DNA from: Antedon mediterranea
Taxonomy: Eukaryota > Echinodermata > Crinoidea > Comatulida > Antedonidae
Assembly: GCF_964355755.1 (NCBI RefSeq)
Contig: NC_092675.1
Span: 26,638,412-26,702,411 of the forward strand
DNA length: 64,000 bases
Direction of reading: 5' to 3'
Both the position numbers and the translations under genes were made by a program. The notes beneath the pieces were generated by a model that saw nothing but the letters and a program-made list of their open reading frames with translations, did not search any database and was not told the DNA's origin. Below are positions 13,001 to 23,536 of the stretch, one piece after another; the stretch's first letter is position 1; every line of letters begins with the position of its first letter.

Positions 13001-13318
13001 TTTTTCTAAATTTTCTTTGAACTTTTATTTTTTAAATTGAAAAATATGGATTGAAACAGTCATCGCGCATCGTTTTTTTGCACGCAGTATTTTATTTATG
13101 CATTATAAAAAATGGAAAAAATGGCTACCCTAAATCTGATTAAAATGACCTCAAATGACGCTAGAACGCGTTGCTTCCGGGGGCTTCGCCCCCTGGACCC
13201 CCACCGGGGGCCCTTGGCGGCCCCCTGGCCCCCAGCCTAGTGATGCTCGCTTCGCTCGCATAGCCCCCTCGTCGAGGAATGTAGCCCCCGCGTCGGGAAG
13301 ATCCTGGCGCAACCCCTG
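10063..13318. mobile_element. Non-autonomous hAT transposon (outer copy)
   Basis: The ends are CAGTGGTGGCGCCAG and the inverse of CAGGGGTTGCGCCAG, and the element is flanked by a perfect 8-bp duplication GTCAGATC (10055-10062 and 13319-13326). Eight-bp duplications with CAG...CTG ends are typical of hAT elements. It landed inside the 5S-derived retroposon of unit 2. After removing the nested copy and one duplication the element is about 1632 bp. It has roughly 300-bp direct subrepeats (GGAACACGGGTACTTTTTGTCGG blocks) and GC-rich ends, but no transposase frame, so it needs an enzyme supplied in trans. Confidence 0.9.
10440..12055. mobile_element. Non-autonomous hAT transposon nested inside its own family
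   Basis: A 1616-bp second copy of the surrounding element, in the same orientation, with ends CAGTGGTGGCGCCAG and the inverse of CAGGGGTGGCGCCAG and a perfect 8-bp duplication TTTCCAGG (10432-10439 and 12056-12063). Its right-end inverted repeat matches its left end better than in the outer copy, consistent with a younger insertion. It carries a 19-G run (10456-10474) where the outer copy has seven G (10079-10085). No coding capacity is visible. Confidence 0.9.
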
Positions 13319-13466
13319 GTCAGATCACCGGAGTTAAGCAACGTCCTGGATGGGAGACTGTCGAAAATGGCGTTGGGTGCTGTATATACCGGAAACCAAG
13401 GTGTACTGCCAATATCGAACAAGAGATAGATATGGGTTCGAGCTTCTGTACCATACTGATTGCATC
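13319..13466 (+). mobile_element. 5S rRNA-derived retroposon, unit 2, second half
   Basis: Continues the 5S-like head that starts at 10027-10062 and was split by the hAT insertion. This part has ATCACCGGAGTTAAGCAACG, CCTGGATGGGAGAC and GGGTGCTGTATA, then the same tail as the unit 1 copy (GATATGGGTTCGAGCTTCTG, ACCATACTGATTG). The A-box-like AGTTAAGC and C-box-like TGGATGGGAGAC resemble the 5S internal promoter. Interrupted and degenerate, it is not a functional 5S gene. Confidence 0.65.
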
Positions 13467-13470
13467 CTTA

Positions 13471-13625
13471 AGCCTATCCACTAGGCGAATTTGTTCACGC
13501 AATCGAAAGCGTCAGCTTATACGAATGCGTATCCATGTTTCCATCTTCCAAATCCCTCTCTACGCATGCGTATAAGCTGACGCTTTCGATTCGCGTGAAC
13601 AAATTTGCCTAGTGGAAAATAGGCT
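13471..13625. mobile_element. Palindromic MITE with TTA target duplication
   Basis: A 155-bp fold-back: left AGCCTATCCACTAGGCGAA, right its near inverse, flanked by TTA at 13468-13470 and 13626-13628. The arms share AATCGAAAGCGTCAGCTTA. It sits at the same place relative to the 5S-derived element as the 5551-6097 MITE, so an ancestral insertion predates the duplication of the units and the interiors later diverged. Confidence 0.75.
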
Positions 13626-15665
13626 TTAGGCAAGATGCTTTACTCTCATTGCCTCGTCCTTTGGATGGGAAACAAAGTCATGGCCCTGTGCACATAATGG
13701 ATGTTAAGGAACTTGGTACACTATTTAAAAAAAAGTAGGCCTCCCAGTGCCGGTGTTTCCAGTTATTAATTGAAAAGAACAGGAAAAACCCTACGACATT
13801 GAATGATCGTACATTAAGACGTAAAGTTAATCCATTATTTAAGACGACTGAATTAAGACAAATAAATACACTGAATACACTAAAAGGGGATAGCCCTAGG
13901 CCGCCGTAAACATGTGATTTGATTTCGTAACGTATGGGCATGATTTCGGGATAAAAAGCAACTAAGCTAGCCAGGAAAAAGTCAACAGAAAGGGAAGTAC
14001 CCTTAATACCATTCCCTTTGACGTAGCCGCACACACCAAACAAATCTGCACCCCTACTTTTAAAATGAAATAACCCTACAATAACTTCCGGAAACCAATC
14101 GGCAGTAATTCCGAAACTTAAAACTTACTGTTTTACAAGAGATGAGTATTTTTTTGTATAATAAATGATACGAAGGAATAACACTTTGACAGGATTAGTC
14201 TGGTTTTATTTAGCAACTAACCTTAGTTTTCTTCTACCTGTTGCTGGGCAGTAGGCCTACTGTTTGTAAATGGGCCTGGGTGCGGCCAGCTGGCAATGCT
14301 GAAATGCAAGGTACAAAACTTTCCAAAGTCTGGTTGATACCCTGATGTTACGTAACAAACTTACAAAACAAGCAGCATATAAAATAAAATTCATAAAACA
14401 ATATTGTTTTTGCTGTGGATTTGATTCCAACACAGTTGTAAATTGTTTTTAATGGTCTTTGCAATAGCAACACTGTTTTGCATATTAAAGTAGTGACGTC
14501 TGATTGTTGAATGAACAAATACAAAATCTGAGTCCGTAAGAAATTGTATTATATTCTATGTAAATACGTGAACGTTATTGTTATCTCCTCAACCATGAAA
14601 GTAATATAACAAACACATACTTACTTATAAGTTATGATTTTCTAGGTTACTGTTATATGATATATCTAAATAAGTGTAAGTTAAATAGCATTTTAGGTGA
14701 ACGAACATTGATCCTTTCAATATAATAATCATAGATATTTGCTGAATATAGAAACTATTGATTGTTCTAATCATATAGGCCTATATCAACATTATGCATG
14801 ATTTTCTAGGTCAATTTGTATTTATTTATACTAAACTGGGTTGTGCCTTTAGGTTAGCTTAATTGGGATTGTAATTAACCTTTCTCAACAAATGGCAGTT
14901 AATTCAATTCACTTTTTGCTGAACCAAATAAAGATTTGGTGAACAGACAGAATATTATAATATTATATAGGTTTAAAGCATCAGGTTTTCCGCTTCCTTA
15001 ACGGCATCTTTGTTATGATTATGAACATTTTCTCGATAGAACATAAAATGAACCTCGATTGTTGATTGTCTTGCTCCAGTTGCGTTTGCAAGCTTTGTTG
15101 TGCTTTCTCGAAATTGTTTAATTTGTCATTCACACAATCAGACGCGGTAAACCGATATAGCATGCATTATCATGACATTCAAAATTTAAATTTACAGATC
15201 ACATTATTATTATTGTTATAAACTGAACAAAATCAATTCACAATGCAAATTTCAATATTTTGTTTTAATGTTTAATATAGATTTTAATCATGATCAACAA
15301 AAGCATGGTTGCCAAACAGCCTAATTTAATTTAGCTTTTTTAAATCTACAAAATAATTTAAAATATAACAATTTCACATCAGTCTATATAAACACTTCAT
15401 TTATTTGCATAATTAATAATTATCACATGAACATAACTAAAACATATCATTAGAATATTAGTGTATATAATGTAATTTCATTGGCGTTTTAACAACTTCT
15501 AAAAGAAAATTATTAATTAGTATTGATGAAAAGAGGGTTCATATCAAAAGAAAAGCTCAACATATATGATATTCCATCATTATTTTTTATTTCAGATACA
15601 ATTCATATTCATGAAGAAAAAATGGTATGTTATGTATAATATGTTAGATATTGTATATTGACTGT

Positions 15666-16835
15666 TTAGTAATTGAATATTTTAACACTTTTATCATCAG
15701 TTACTGCTATTGTTTGAGGTCTGTTGGAAATGACAGCGATTCCAATTGGATTTGATAGTCTATCTTCAATACTATCTACTCGTTTTAAGAAAACACAATT
15801 TTTATCAAATAATTGTAGTTTAGACTTAGTGGATATTATTATATTTTCATTTATGTCCATTTCGATACCACGAGGTTTCATAACTTTCCCATCTTCATCA
15901 CCTTCACTTACTAGTGTTTTAATAAACATACCATTTGAATCATGATATTTGTATTCTATGATTACCATGATCTGTAACCATCACATTACCTTCCCTGGTT
16001 AAATCCACATCAATTGGATAATTAAATTGATTTTGTATCTTACACAGCAGACTGCCATCATCAATGTTAAATTTACAAACACGATTACCTATACTGTGTA
16101 CAACAAACAGAACCCGTGTTTCATCGTTTACCATCAACCCATTCGGTTCTTTTAATATTCTTTTACCAAATTGAGCGCACTCTTCAAATTTATCATTAAG
16201 CATCACAACAATATTTCTTTGTGTGTCACTGTACACAAGGTAACCATTACCCATGATATGCATGCTACAGACCTCAGCATTTTGTGCCAGTTTAATATTG
16301 GCAACAAATTCACCTAATTTGTTAAATTTCAATAACTTATTACCAAAGCTTGATACTAATATACAACCATCCGAGACTAATGCTACATCCGATACTTTGT
16401 ATTCCGTGTATTTTGTGTGCTGCAATGGTACGCACAAGGCCCAGTGGTTCCACTTTGATCTTCACAGGTGAACCTTTAAAGTGTGCTACTCCAGCCATGA
16501 CCTCCATCTTCCAATCACCTTCCTTATCAGATCTTCCCCTTATTCTATACTTTCCACTTCCCATGTCTTCTACCTCAGTGGCTGTTTTTTCACCTGACGG
16601 AGATATCAGAATAGCAGCTACTTTACATTTATCACTTTTATTCAGACTTTCTGCTTTCACTACAAAGCTTGTCCACTTGATACTGTAATGGATCTATCAT
16701 CTTTGTCAATGGTGAACCTGCTATCAATACTTATGATTTCATCAAGGCCTTTTGTAATGAAAACCTCATCCAAATGTTCATTTATAATGAAAGTTGGTTT
16801 AATGTATTGCACAGGTAAATACCTGGAATACACAA
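15666..16835 (-). pseudogene. TRIM-like B-box/NHL gene, copy 3, 5'-truncated
   Basis: Retains the propeller, the filamin domain and the end of the coiled coil, with frameshifts near 15945 (1-nt insertion), 16412 (1-nt insertion) and 16665 (1-nt deletion) relative to the intact copy. At about 16831-16838 coding sequence stops in the coiled coil and joins directly to the 5'-flank block (TTAGTCTGGTTTTACTTAGC) that normally lies more than 1 kb upstream. The B-box and start codon are gone, which makes this copy certainly non-functional as a TRIM-type protein. Confidence 0.85.
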
Positions 16836-17860
16836 CAGAATTAGTCTGGTTTTACTTAGCAACTGAACTTAGTTTTTTTCTACCTGTTGCTGTAGTACAG
16901 TAGGCCTTCTGTTTGTAAATGGGCCTGGGTGCGGTTCGGCTGGCAATGCTGAAACAAGAATCAAAACTTTCCAAAGTCTGGTTAATACCCTGCTGTTACT
17001 TACAAAACAAGCAGCTTATACACTAAAATTCATAAAACAATTTTGATTTTGCTGTGGATTTGATTCCAACAAAGTTGTAAATTGTTTGCTGTTCTTTTCA
17101 ATAGCAACACTGTTTTGCATATTAAAGTAGTGACGTCTGATTGCTGAATGAATAAGTACAAAAGCTGAGTCCGTAATAAATTGTATTATATTCTATGTAA
17201 ATACGTGAACGTGATTGTTATCTCCTCAACCATGAAAGTAATATAACAAACACATAATAACTTAGTTAAGATTTTCTAGGCATGTCGTTACTGTTATATA
17301 GGATATATTTTAAAATAATTATAAGTTAAATAGCGGTTTAGTTGAACGAACATTGATCCTTGCAATATGATATTCATATATTTGCTGAATATAGAAACTA
17401 TTGATTGTTCCAATCGTATAGGCCTATATCAACATTATTCATGATTTTCTAGGTCAACTGGTATTTATTTATACTGTTTTGTGCTTTCACAGGTTAGCCT
17501 AATTAGGATTGCGATTAACATTTCTCAACAAATGGCAGTTAATTCAATTCACTTTTTGCTGAACCATATATGGCATTGGTCAACAGACAGAATATAGTAT
17601 AATATTATAGAGGTTTAAAGCATGAGGTTTTTCGCTTTCTTAAAGGCATCTTTGTTATGATTATGAACATTTTCTCGATAGAACATAAAATGAACCTTGT
17701 TTGTTGATTTTCTTGATCCAGTTGCATTTGCAAGCTTGTTGTTGTGCTTTCTCGAAATTGTTTAATTTGTCATTATCATCCAATCAGACGCGGTAAACCG
17801 ACATAGCATTATGAATTACCATGACATTCAAAATTTAGATTTACAGATCACATTATTATT

Positions 17861-17874
17861 ATTATTATTAGTGG

Positions 17875-17906
<32 letters not shown>
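17861..17906 (+). repeat. ATT trinucleotide microsatellite
   Basis: An interrupted (ATT)n tract in the 3' flank of copy 4, expanded from the short ATTATTATT present in the sister units (for example 7578-7590). Simple length polymorphism is likely. Confidence 0.85.
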
Positions 17907-18656
17907 GGCCTATAAAAAAACAGAACAAAATCAATTGACAATGCAAATTTCAATATTTTGTTTTAATGTTTAATATAGATTTTAATCATGATCAACAAAA
18001 GCATGGTTGCCAAACAGCCTAATTTAATTTAGCTTTTTTAAATCTACAAAATAATTTAAAATATAAAAATTGCACATCAGTCTATATAAACACTTCATTA
18101 TTTTATTTGCATAATTAATAATTATAGTAATGACTAAATCCTTTCGATTTTGAACATAAACAAAACGCATTTCCTACTACTTACAATAAAAAATCAAATT
18201 AATACAATTCAAGCATAATATGTTACAATAAAATATGTGAATTTTGGTGAAATATAAAAGATAACATGAACATAACTAAAACATATCATCAGAATATTAG
18301 AGTATATAATGTAATTTCATTAGAATTTTAATATATTTAGTATTGATGAAAAGAGGGTTCCTATCCAAAGAAAAGCTAAAAATATAATTATGTTATTTCT
18401 TCATTTTTTTATGTCAGATATAATTCACATCATATCATCACATCATATCATCAGAATATTAGAGTATATAATGTAATTTCATTAGGTTTTTAACAACTTC
18501 TAAAAGCAAATTATTAATTATTATTGATGAAAAGAGGGTTCCTATCAAAAGAAAAGCTAAAAATATATGTTATTCCTTCATTTTTTAAATTTCAGATACA
18601 ATTCATATTCATAAGAAAAAATGGTATGTATCTGTTAGATATTGTATGTTGACTGT

Positions 18657-20297
18657 TTAGTAATTGAATATTTTAACACTGTTATCATCATAATCAATTA
18701 CTGCTATTGTTTGTGGTCTGTTGGAAATGACAGCGATTCCAAGTGGTTCTGGTAGTCCATCTTCAATACTATCTATTCGTTTTAAGAAAACACCATTGTT
18801 ATCAAATAATTGTAGTTTATACATACTGGATATTATTATACTTCCATTCATATCCATTTCTATACCACGGGGGTACATAACTTTCCCATCTTTATCACCT
18901 TCACTTACTAATGTTCTAATAAACATACCATTTGAATGAAACATTTGTATTCTATGGTTACCATGATCAGTAACCAGCACATTACCTTCCCTGGTTAAAG
19001 TGACATCAACTGGAACAATGAATTGATTTTGTATCTCACCCAGCAGGCTACCATCATCAATATTAAATTTGCAGCCCACTCGGGTATGTTAATATTCCTT
19101 TACCAAATTGAGCGCACTCTTCAAATTTATCATTAAGCATCACAACAATATGTCTTTGTCTGTCACTGTACACAAGGTGACCATTACCCATAATATGCAT
19201 GTTACGAACCTCAGCATTTTGTGCCAGTTTAATATTGGCAACAAATTCACCTAACTTGTTGATTTTCAATAACTCGTTACAAAGGCTTGATACTAATATA
19301 CAACCATCTGAGCCTAATGTTACACCTGTTATGTATTCAGTGTAATTGTGTGCTGCAATGGTACGAACAAGGCCCAGTTGTTCCACTTTGATATTCACTG
19401 GTGAACCTTTAAAGTGTGCTACTCCAGCCATGACCTCCATCTTCCAATCACCTTCCTTATCACATTTTCCCTTTATTCTATACTTTCCACTTCCCATGTC
19501 TTCTAACTTAGTTGCAGTTTTTTCACCTGATGGAGATATCAGAGTAGCAGTTACTTTACATCTATCACTTTTATTCAGACATTTTGCTTTCACTGCAAAC
19601 GTTTGTAATGGATCTATCACCTTTGTCAACGTTGAACCTGCTACAGTGTATCAATACTTATGATTTCACCAAGGCCTTTTGTAGTGAGAACATCATCCAA
19701 ATGTTCATTTATAATTAACGTTGGTTTAATGTACTGCACAGGTAAATACCTGGAATACATTACCTTCAAGCATTGTTTAACTTTTTCTAAATCTGACTTG
19801 AAATCATCAAGTGTCTTTTTCTTTTCTGGTTTGTTCTTCGATTTAGTAACTGATGCCTTCAGATCTTGCACTTCCATTTGGTGTGATTCTAGCTCCATCA
19901 ATTGATTTTCAATTGCTTCATTATTTTGCTGACGTAAATTTTCTAGATCCAATAATACTTTTCCACTTTCTTCTTTCACACTAGAAATAATCATTTCTGT
20001 ATGCGTTTCAATAACTCCTTTGATCGTCTGTACCTCTGATTCAAAGTTTGCTTTGTCATCCATTATAGAATGAAATGTAGCTTCTAATTCTTTCTTGATA
20101 TCACCAGCTGACAGAATAAGTTCAGTTACTCGTTTATTAATTGCATCTATAGCATCACTGATTTGTGTAGAAGCATGATCTGATTTGTAACAACCCACAA
20201 AACATTTCTTACATACACTTTTGTTACAAGTTGTACAAAACCTTTCTACTGTGTTGTCTTGATGGTCTTGACATCTTCCTGATACTTGACTTGACAT
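18657..20297 (-). pseudogene. TRIM-like B-box/NHL gene, copy 4, frameshifted
   Basis: Start codon at 20297 after an ATTTGCAG acceptor, stop at 18657. The B-box and coiled coil are open from 20297 to about 19641. Relative to the intact copy there is a 59-nt deletion in the propeller near 19071, a 14-nt deletion near 19605 and a 7-nt insertion near 19644, each shifting frame. The open 5' half could still give a B-box/coiled-coil protein of about 218 residues without filamin or NHL domains; whether it is expressed cannot be seen. The 3' flank also has a local duplication (18280-18420 against 18450-18590). Confidence 0.82.
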
Positions 20298-20464
20298 CTG
20301 CAAATGTAAACATTCATTTTTGTTATGCAAATCCTTTATTAGTTGTTTTAATTTCATAATTTAGTAAAACAAACATTAAGGCTCCAAATTAATTCTACTT
20401 TCCAATCTACTTTCACGTGCCCTAGTAAAACGCAGTGTAGCTGTAACTTGTAGTGATCGAGCTG

Positions 20465-20675
20465 TACTTGTAGCTTAGTGGTTAACATGCTTTCCAATCC
20501 CAAGGTCCAACGTTCAATCATGACCTAGTGCCAGGGTTGTAACTCATGACTCCACTCCCTAAGCTTAAATGAGACTTACTTTATAACAATGGTAAATTAT
20601 AACATAGTTTATCAACCTGAAACTGGCGAGTTACTCGCTGTTGGATGCGTGTGAAATTAAAAAACAAGGCCATAT
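20465..20675 (+). mobile_element. tRNA-derived SINE
   Basis: The head carries an A-box-like TAGCTTAGTGGTTAACATG and, about 35 bp on, a B-box-like GTTCAATCATG, in tRNA-like spacing. A non-tRNA body and an A-rich end follow. Similar heads occur on the minus strand at 29430-29497 and 46668-46740. It is too diverged for a functional tRNA. Confidence 0.6.
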
Positions 20676-21745
20676 ACATGGCTGCAGTTGCGTGCTCAAA
20701 TTTCAGTTAGTGTTTACCGACCGACGGACCTACTAACCGAACGACCGACCAACATAGTTAGCTACAGAGTTTACACACACCAGGCAAAGGTCGCCTTCGG
20801 TGTTCTGCGATGTAAAGTTGGTACCTGTTATTAGTGGTGCTAATTTCATAATAATATTATTTAACCGCTATTTGCAAACTGATTTTATAGAGTTGTTTTC
20901 GCTTTAAAAGAAGGTCTCAAAGTTTTTAGATAATATTCATTTGTGAATCTTCTACCACATAAGCATTTTTCAATGTTTGTTTACCATTTTAAATTAAAAT
21001 ATTTTGCCGTTGTATTGTAAGCCTTTCGATATTCAAAATATGAAATGCATTAAAATTTAACTTACTGTATATTTTAAAAGATATATATGGGTATCTTGAT
21101 GACACGAAAAAACAATACTTTGACAGGATTAGTCTGATTTTGTTAGTAACTAACATTAGTTTTCTTCTACCTGCTGTGCGGAACAGTCTATTGTAATTAG
21201 GTGCGGCTGCTGAATGCTTTAATGGAAGGTACAAAAAGTGCAAAGTGCAATGTTGTGTATAAATATACTTGTTGCTAAACAAACTTACAAAACAAGCAGA
21301 ACATAGCATACAATATTTGCTTAATTGCGGTAATTTATTATTGATTTTTCTGCGGACTTTATTCCAATACTGACAGTTATTAATTGTTTTTAATGTTCTT
21401 TGCAATAGCAACACTTGTTTTCATATTAAAACAGTTGCTGATTGGTGAATGATAATTTGCGTTTTTTCTCAGGAAAGTTTCCCTTCATAGGGGTTTCCGA
21501 GATGACGGATTATTGTACTGTAGAGTAACGCTTGGAGATTATTAAAGTTAATGTCAATTATTATATGTAGGTCACCAGAGAAGAGTGACATTTCAATCTT
21601 CCACGGGACTACATGATTCAAATTCACATGCCTAAATATCATTCAATATTCAAAACATGGCTTAAAAAGAACAAGGGCATATACATGGCTGCAGTCGCGA
21701 GCTTAGTTATTGTTGACCGACCGACCGACCAACCGACCGACATAC
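20660..21745 (+). repeat. Direct repeat pair with ACCG-rich tracts
   Basis: Two segments about 1 kb apart (20660-20770 and 21665-21745) share CATATACATGGCTGCAGT followed by runs of GACCGACC-type units and a similar end with GAGCTGTA or GCTACAGAG. This is a dispersed repeat with an internal tetranucleotide tract; its class is unknown to me. Confidence 0.5.
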
Positions 21746-22737
21746 AGTAGTGAGCTGTAAATGGGTAATACTGAACCTAATTCTCGGTAGGTTTACTAAT
21801 ATTCTAGATTGTATGTACCACTACGGTCAGCCCCTTCAGGAAGCGATTGAAGAATTAGAAAGATGATAAATAATCAAAACTTAATAAATGTTTGTTTTCA
21901 TCAAATATTCGGTAGGTTAGCTTCTATTCGAAATGGAAAAATGGGTTGAGGAACTTTTCTTCCATATGCGATGACGTATTTCAATGGCCTGATGCATGAA
22001 CACGCTAGCACTGTAAACACCTGTAAGTTAAGTTGGCTTTTCTTGGAATTGTATTTCTGTAAGTTATATATATTGAATTTAAATTTTGAACTATTCGTGG
22101 TAATAAGAATTCTAATGATGAACTACTGTATTCCTATTATTCCCAGGTAGCCTAACATTTCTTTATAAATCCAACGTTTAATAGGAAAATAAGGAAGATT
22201 CGGTCCTAAAATATGACCGTTTTCTATGAACTGGCAAATATTATTTATGCAATTTATTTTCCGGTTTGTACTAAATGAATACCATAAATGTCAGCGATTT
22301 ATTTAAGGTTCAGTTGTTATGTGATCTATTGCTGTAGAGGCGTCATCATTTCCTTTTTGTATGCATCAATATGTATGTCATACTAAAATAAAGTTCATAA
22401 ATCCATTTTTATTTTTCTCAAATTAAACTTACAGATGACCCAACAATTATTATTATTATTACATCCATTTTATTCGTTATTTGCCAGTCTGAGATATCCC
22501 TCGCAGACAAAAATTCGTCCACTCAAATTTATTTTACAGAAGAAATTATAATTACTACTGTAGCTAAACGTTTGGCCTAATAATAACATCTAAACGTGTT
22601 ACTATTTTTCACCCAAAGTTGTATATTTATATATGTATATTATATGTTACTAGTAAACAAAAAACAAATAAAAAAATACAGTAACATAGAATCGATCAAA
22701 AGTGTAACTAAAATCAGATAGATTCGGTAAATAAATT

Positions 22738-23536
22738 TAAGCTTTGTTCACACTAGATACGGTAAATAAATGTAAGCTTAGTTCCTACTAGAATTTGGTT
22801 CTCACTAGAGACGCAACGCAACGACGTAACACAACGTATAGTGATTTGACCAACCACAAGCGACGGATTATTCGAACAGTCGCTTGTCATTGGTTAAGTC
22901 GCTTGCGTTGCGTCTCAAGTGGGAACCAAGCTTTAGACTCAGCGTAAGTACGTAACCGCAACGTGGGTAATTTAGCCAATCACGACGCGTTAGATAATAA
23001 TAATCCACAACGGGTTATGATTGGTTAAACTACCCTTGTTGTGCGTAAATTATTGCGTTGTGTGTCTTGAGCTTAGTTCCCACGATGACGCAACGCAAGC
23101 GAATTGACCAATGTCAAACGAAAGTTCGAATAATCCATCGCCTGCGATTGGTCAAATTACTTAAATTGCGTTTAAGTACTTGCGTTGCGTCCTAGTGGGA
23201 ATCAAGTTTTAGTGGAAACAAAGGCTTTAGTGGGAACCAAGCTTCAGCATCTTTCGGAATAACATTAAAGCTAGATTTACACTAGTTCCGTTTTTGTTTC
23301 TGGGAAATCTATATGGTTTTCCAATAAAAAAAAAACACCCGCCGTCTTCCGTTATGTGGAACGGAACCTGTGAGAATTCAGCTTTAAGCTTAGTTCCCAC
23401 TATGACGCAACCAAAGGACGTAAACGCAACGCAAGCGTGTTGACCAATGACAAACGACAGTCGAATAAATCCATCGCTTGTGATTGTTCAAATCCCTTAC
23501 TTTGCGTTGCGTCTCTAGTGGCAACTAAGCATTAGC
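22738..23536. mobile_element. Cluster of at least four palindromic MITEs
   Basis: Adjacent fold-backs of about 125-190 bp: roughly 22738-22934, 22930-23075, 23068-23215, 23266-23386 and 23387-23531. Most start AAGCTTAGTTCCCACTA or a variant and contain a central ATTGGTCAA or TTGACCAAT motif in both arms. The best-defined copy, 23387-23531, has TTA on both sides. The 23266-23386 member has a different interior (ends with TTCCGTT and its inverse) but the same AAGC...CACTA end pattern. No coding capacity. Confidence 0.75.

Larger units (their letters stand above)
2530..21450 (-). repeat. Tandem segmental duplication of a TRIM/NHL gene unit (four units)
   Basis: Four units in the same orientation each carry, in plus-strand order, a 3' flank (AAATGGCAG...CAACAGAC, then a TCTCGATAGAACATAAAATG-like block), a TRIM/NHL coding block, and a 5' flank beginning GACAGGATTAGTCTGGTTTT. 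Unit limits are about 2530-6660, 7255-14540, 14885-17200 and 17525-21450. Unit 2 is enlarged by a nested hAT insertion and unit 3 is shortened by a deletion. Units 2 and 3 share a nearly identical 180-bp block (7355-7537 and 14981-15163, one substitution), so at least one duplication or conversion event is recent. Limits are approximate because they were aligned by eye. Confidence 0.8.
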
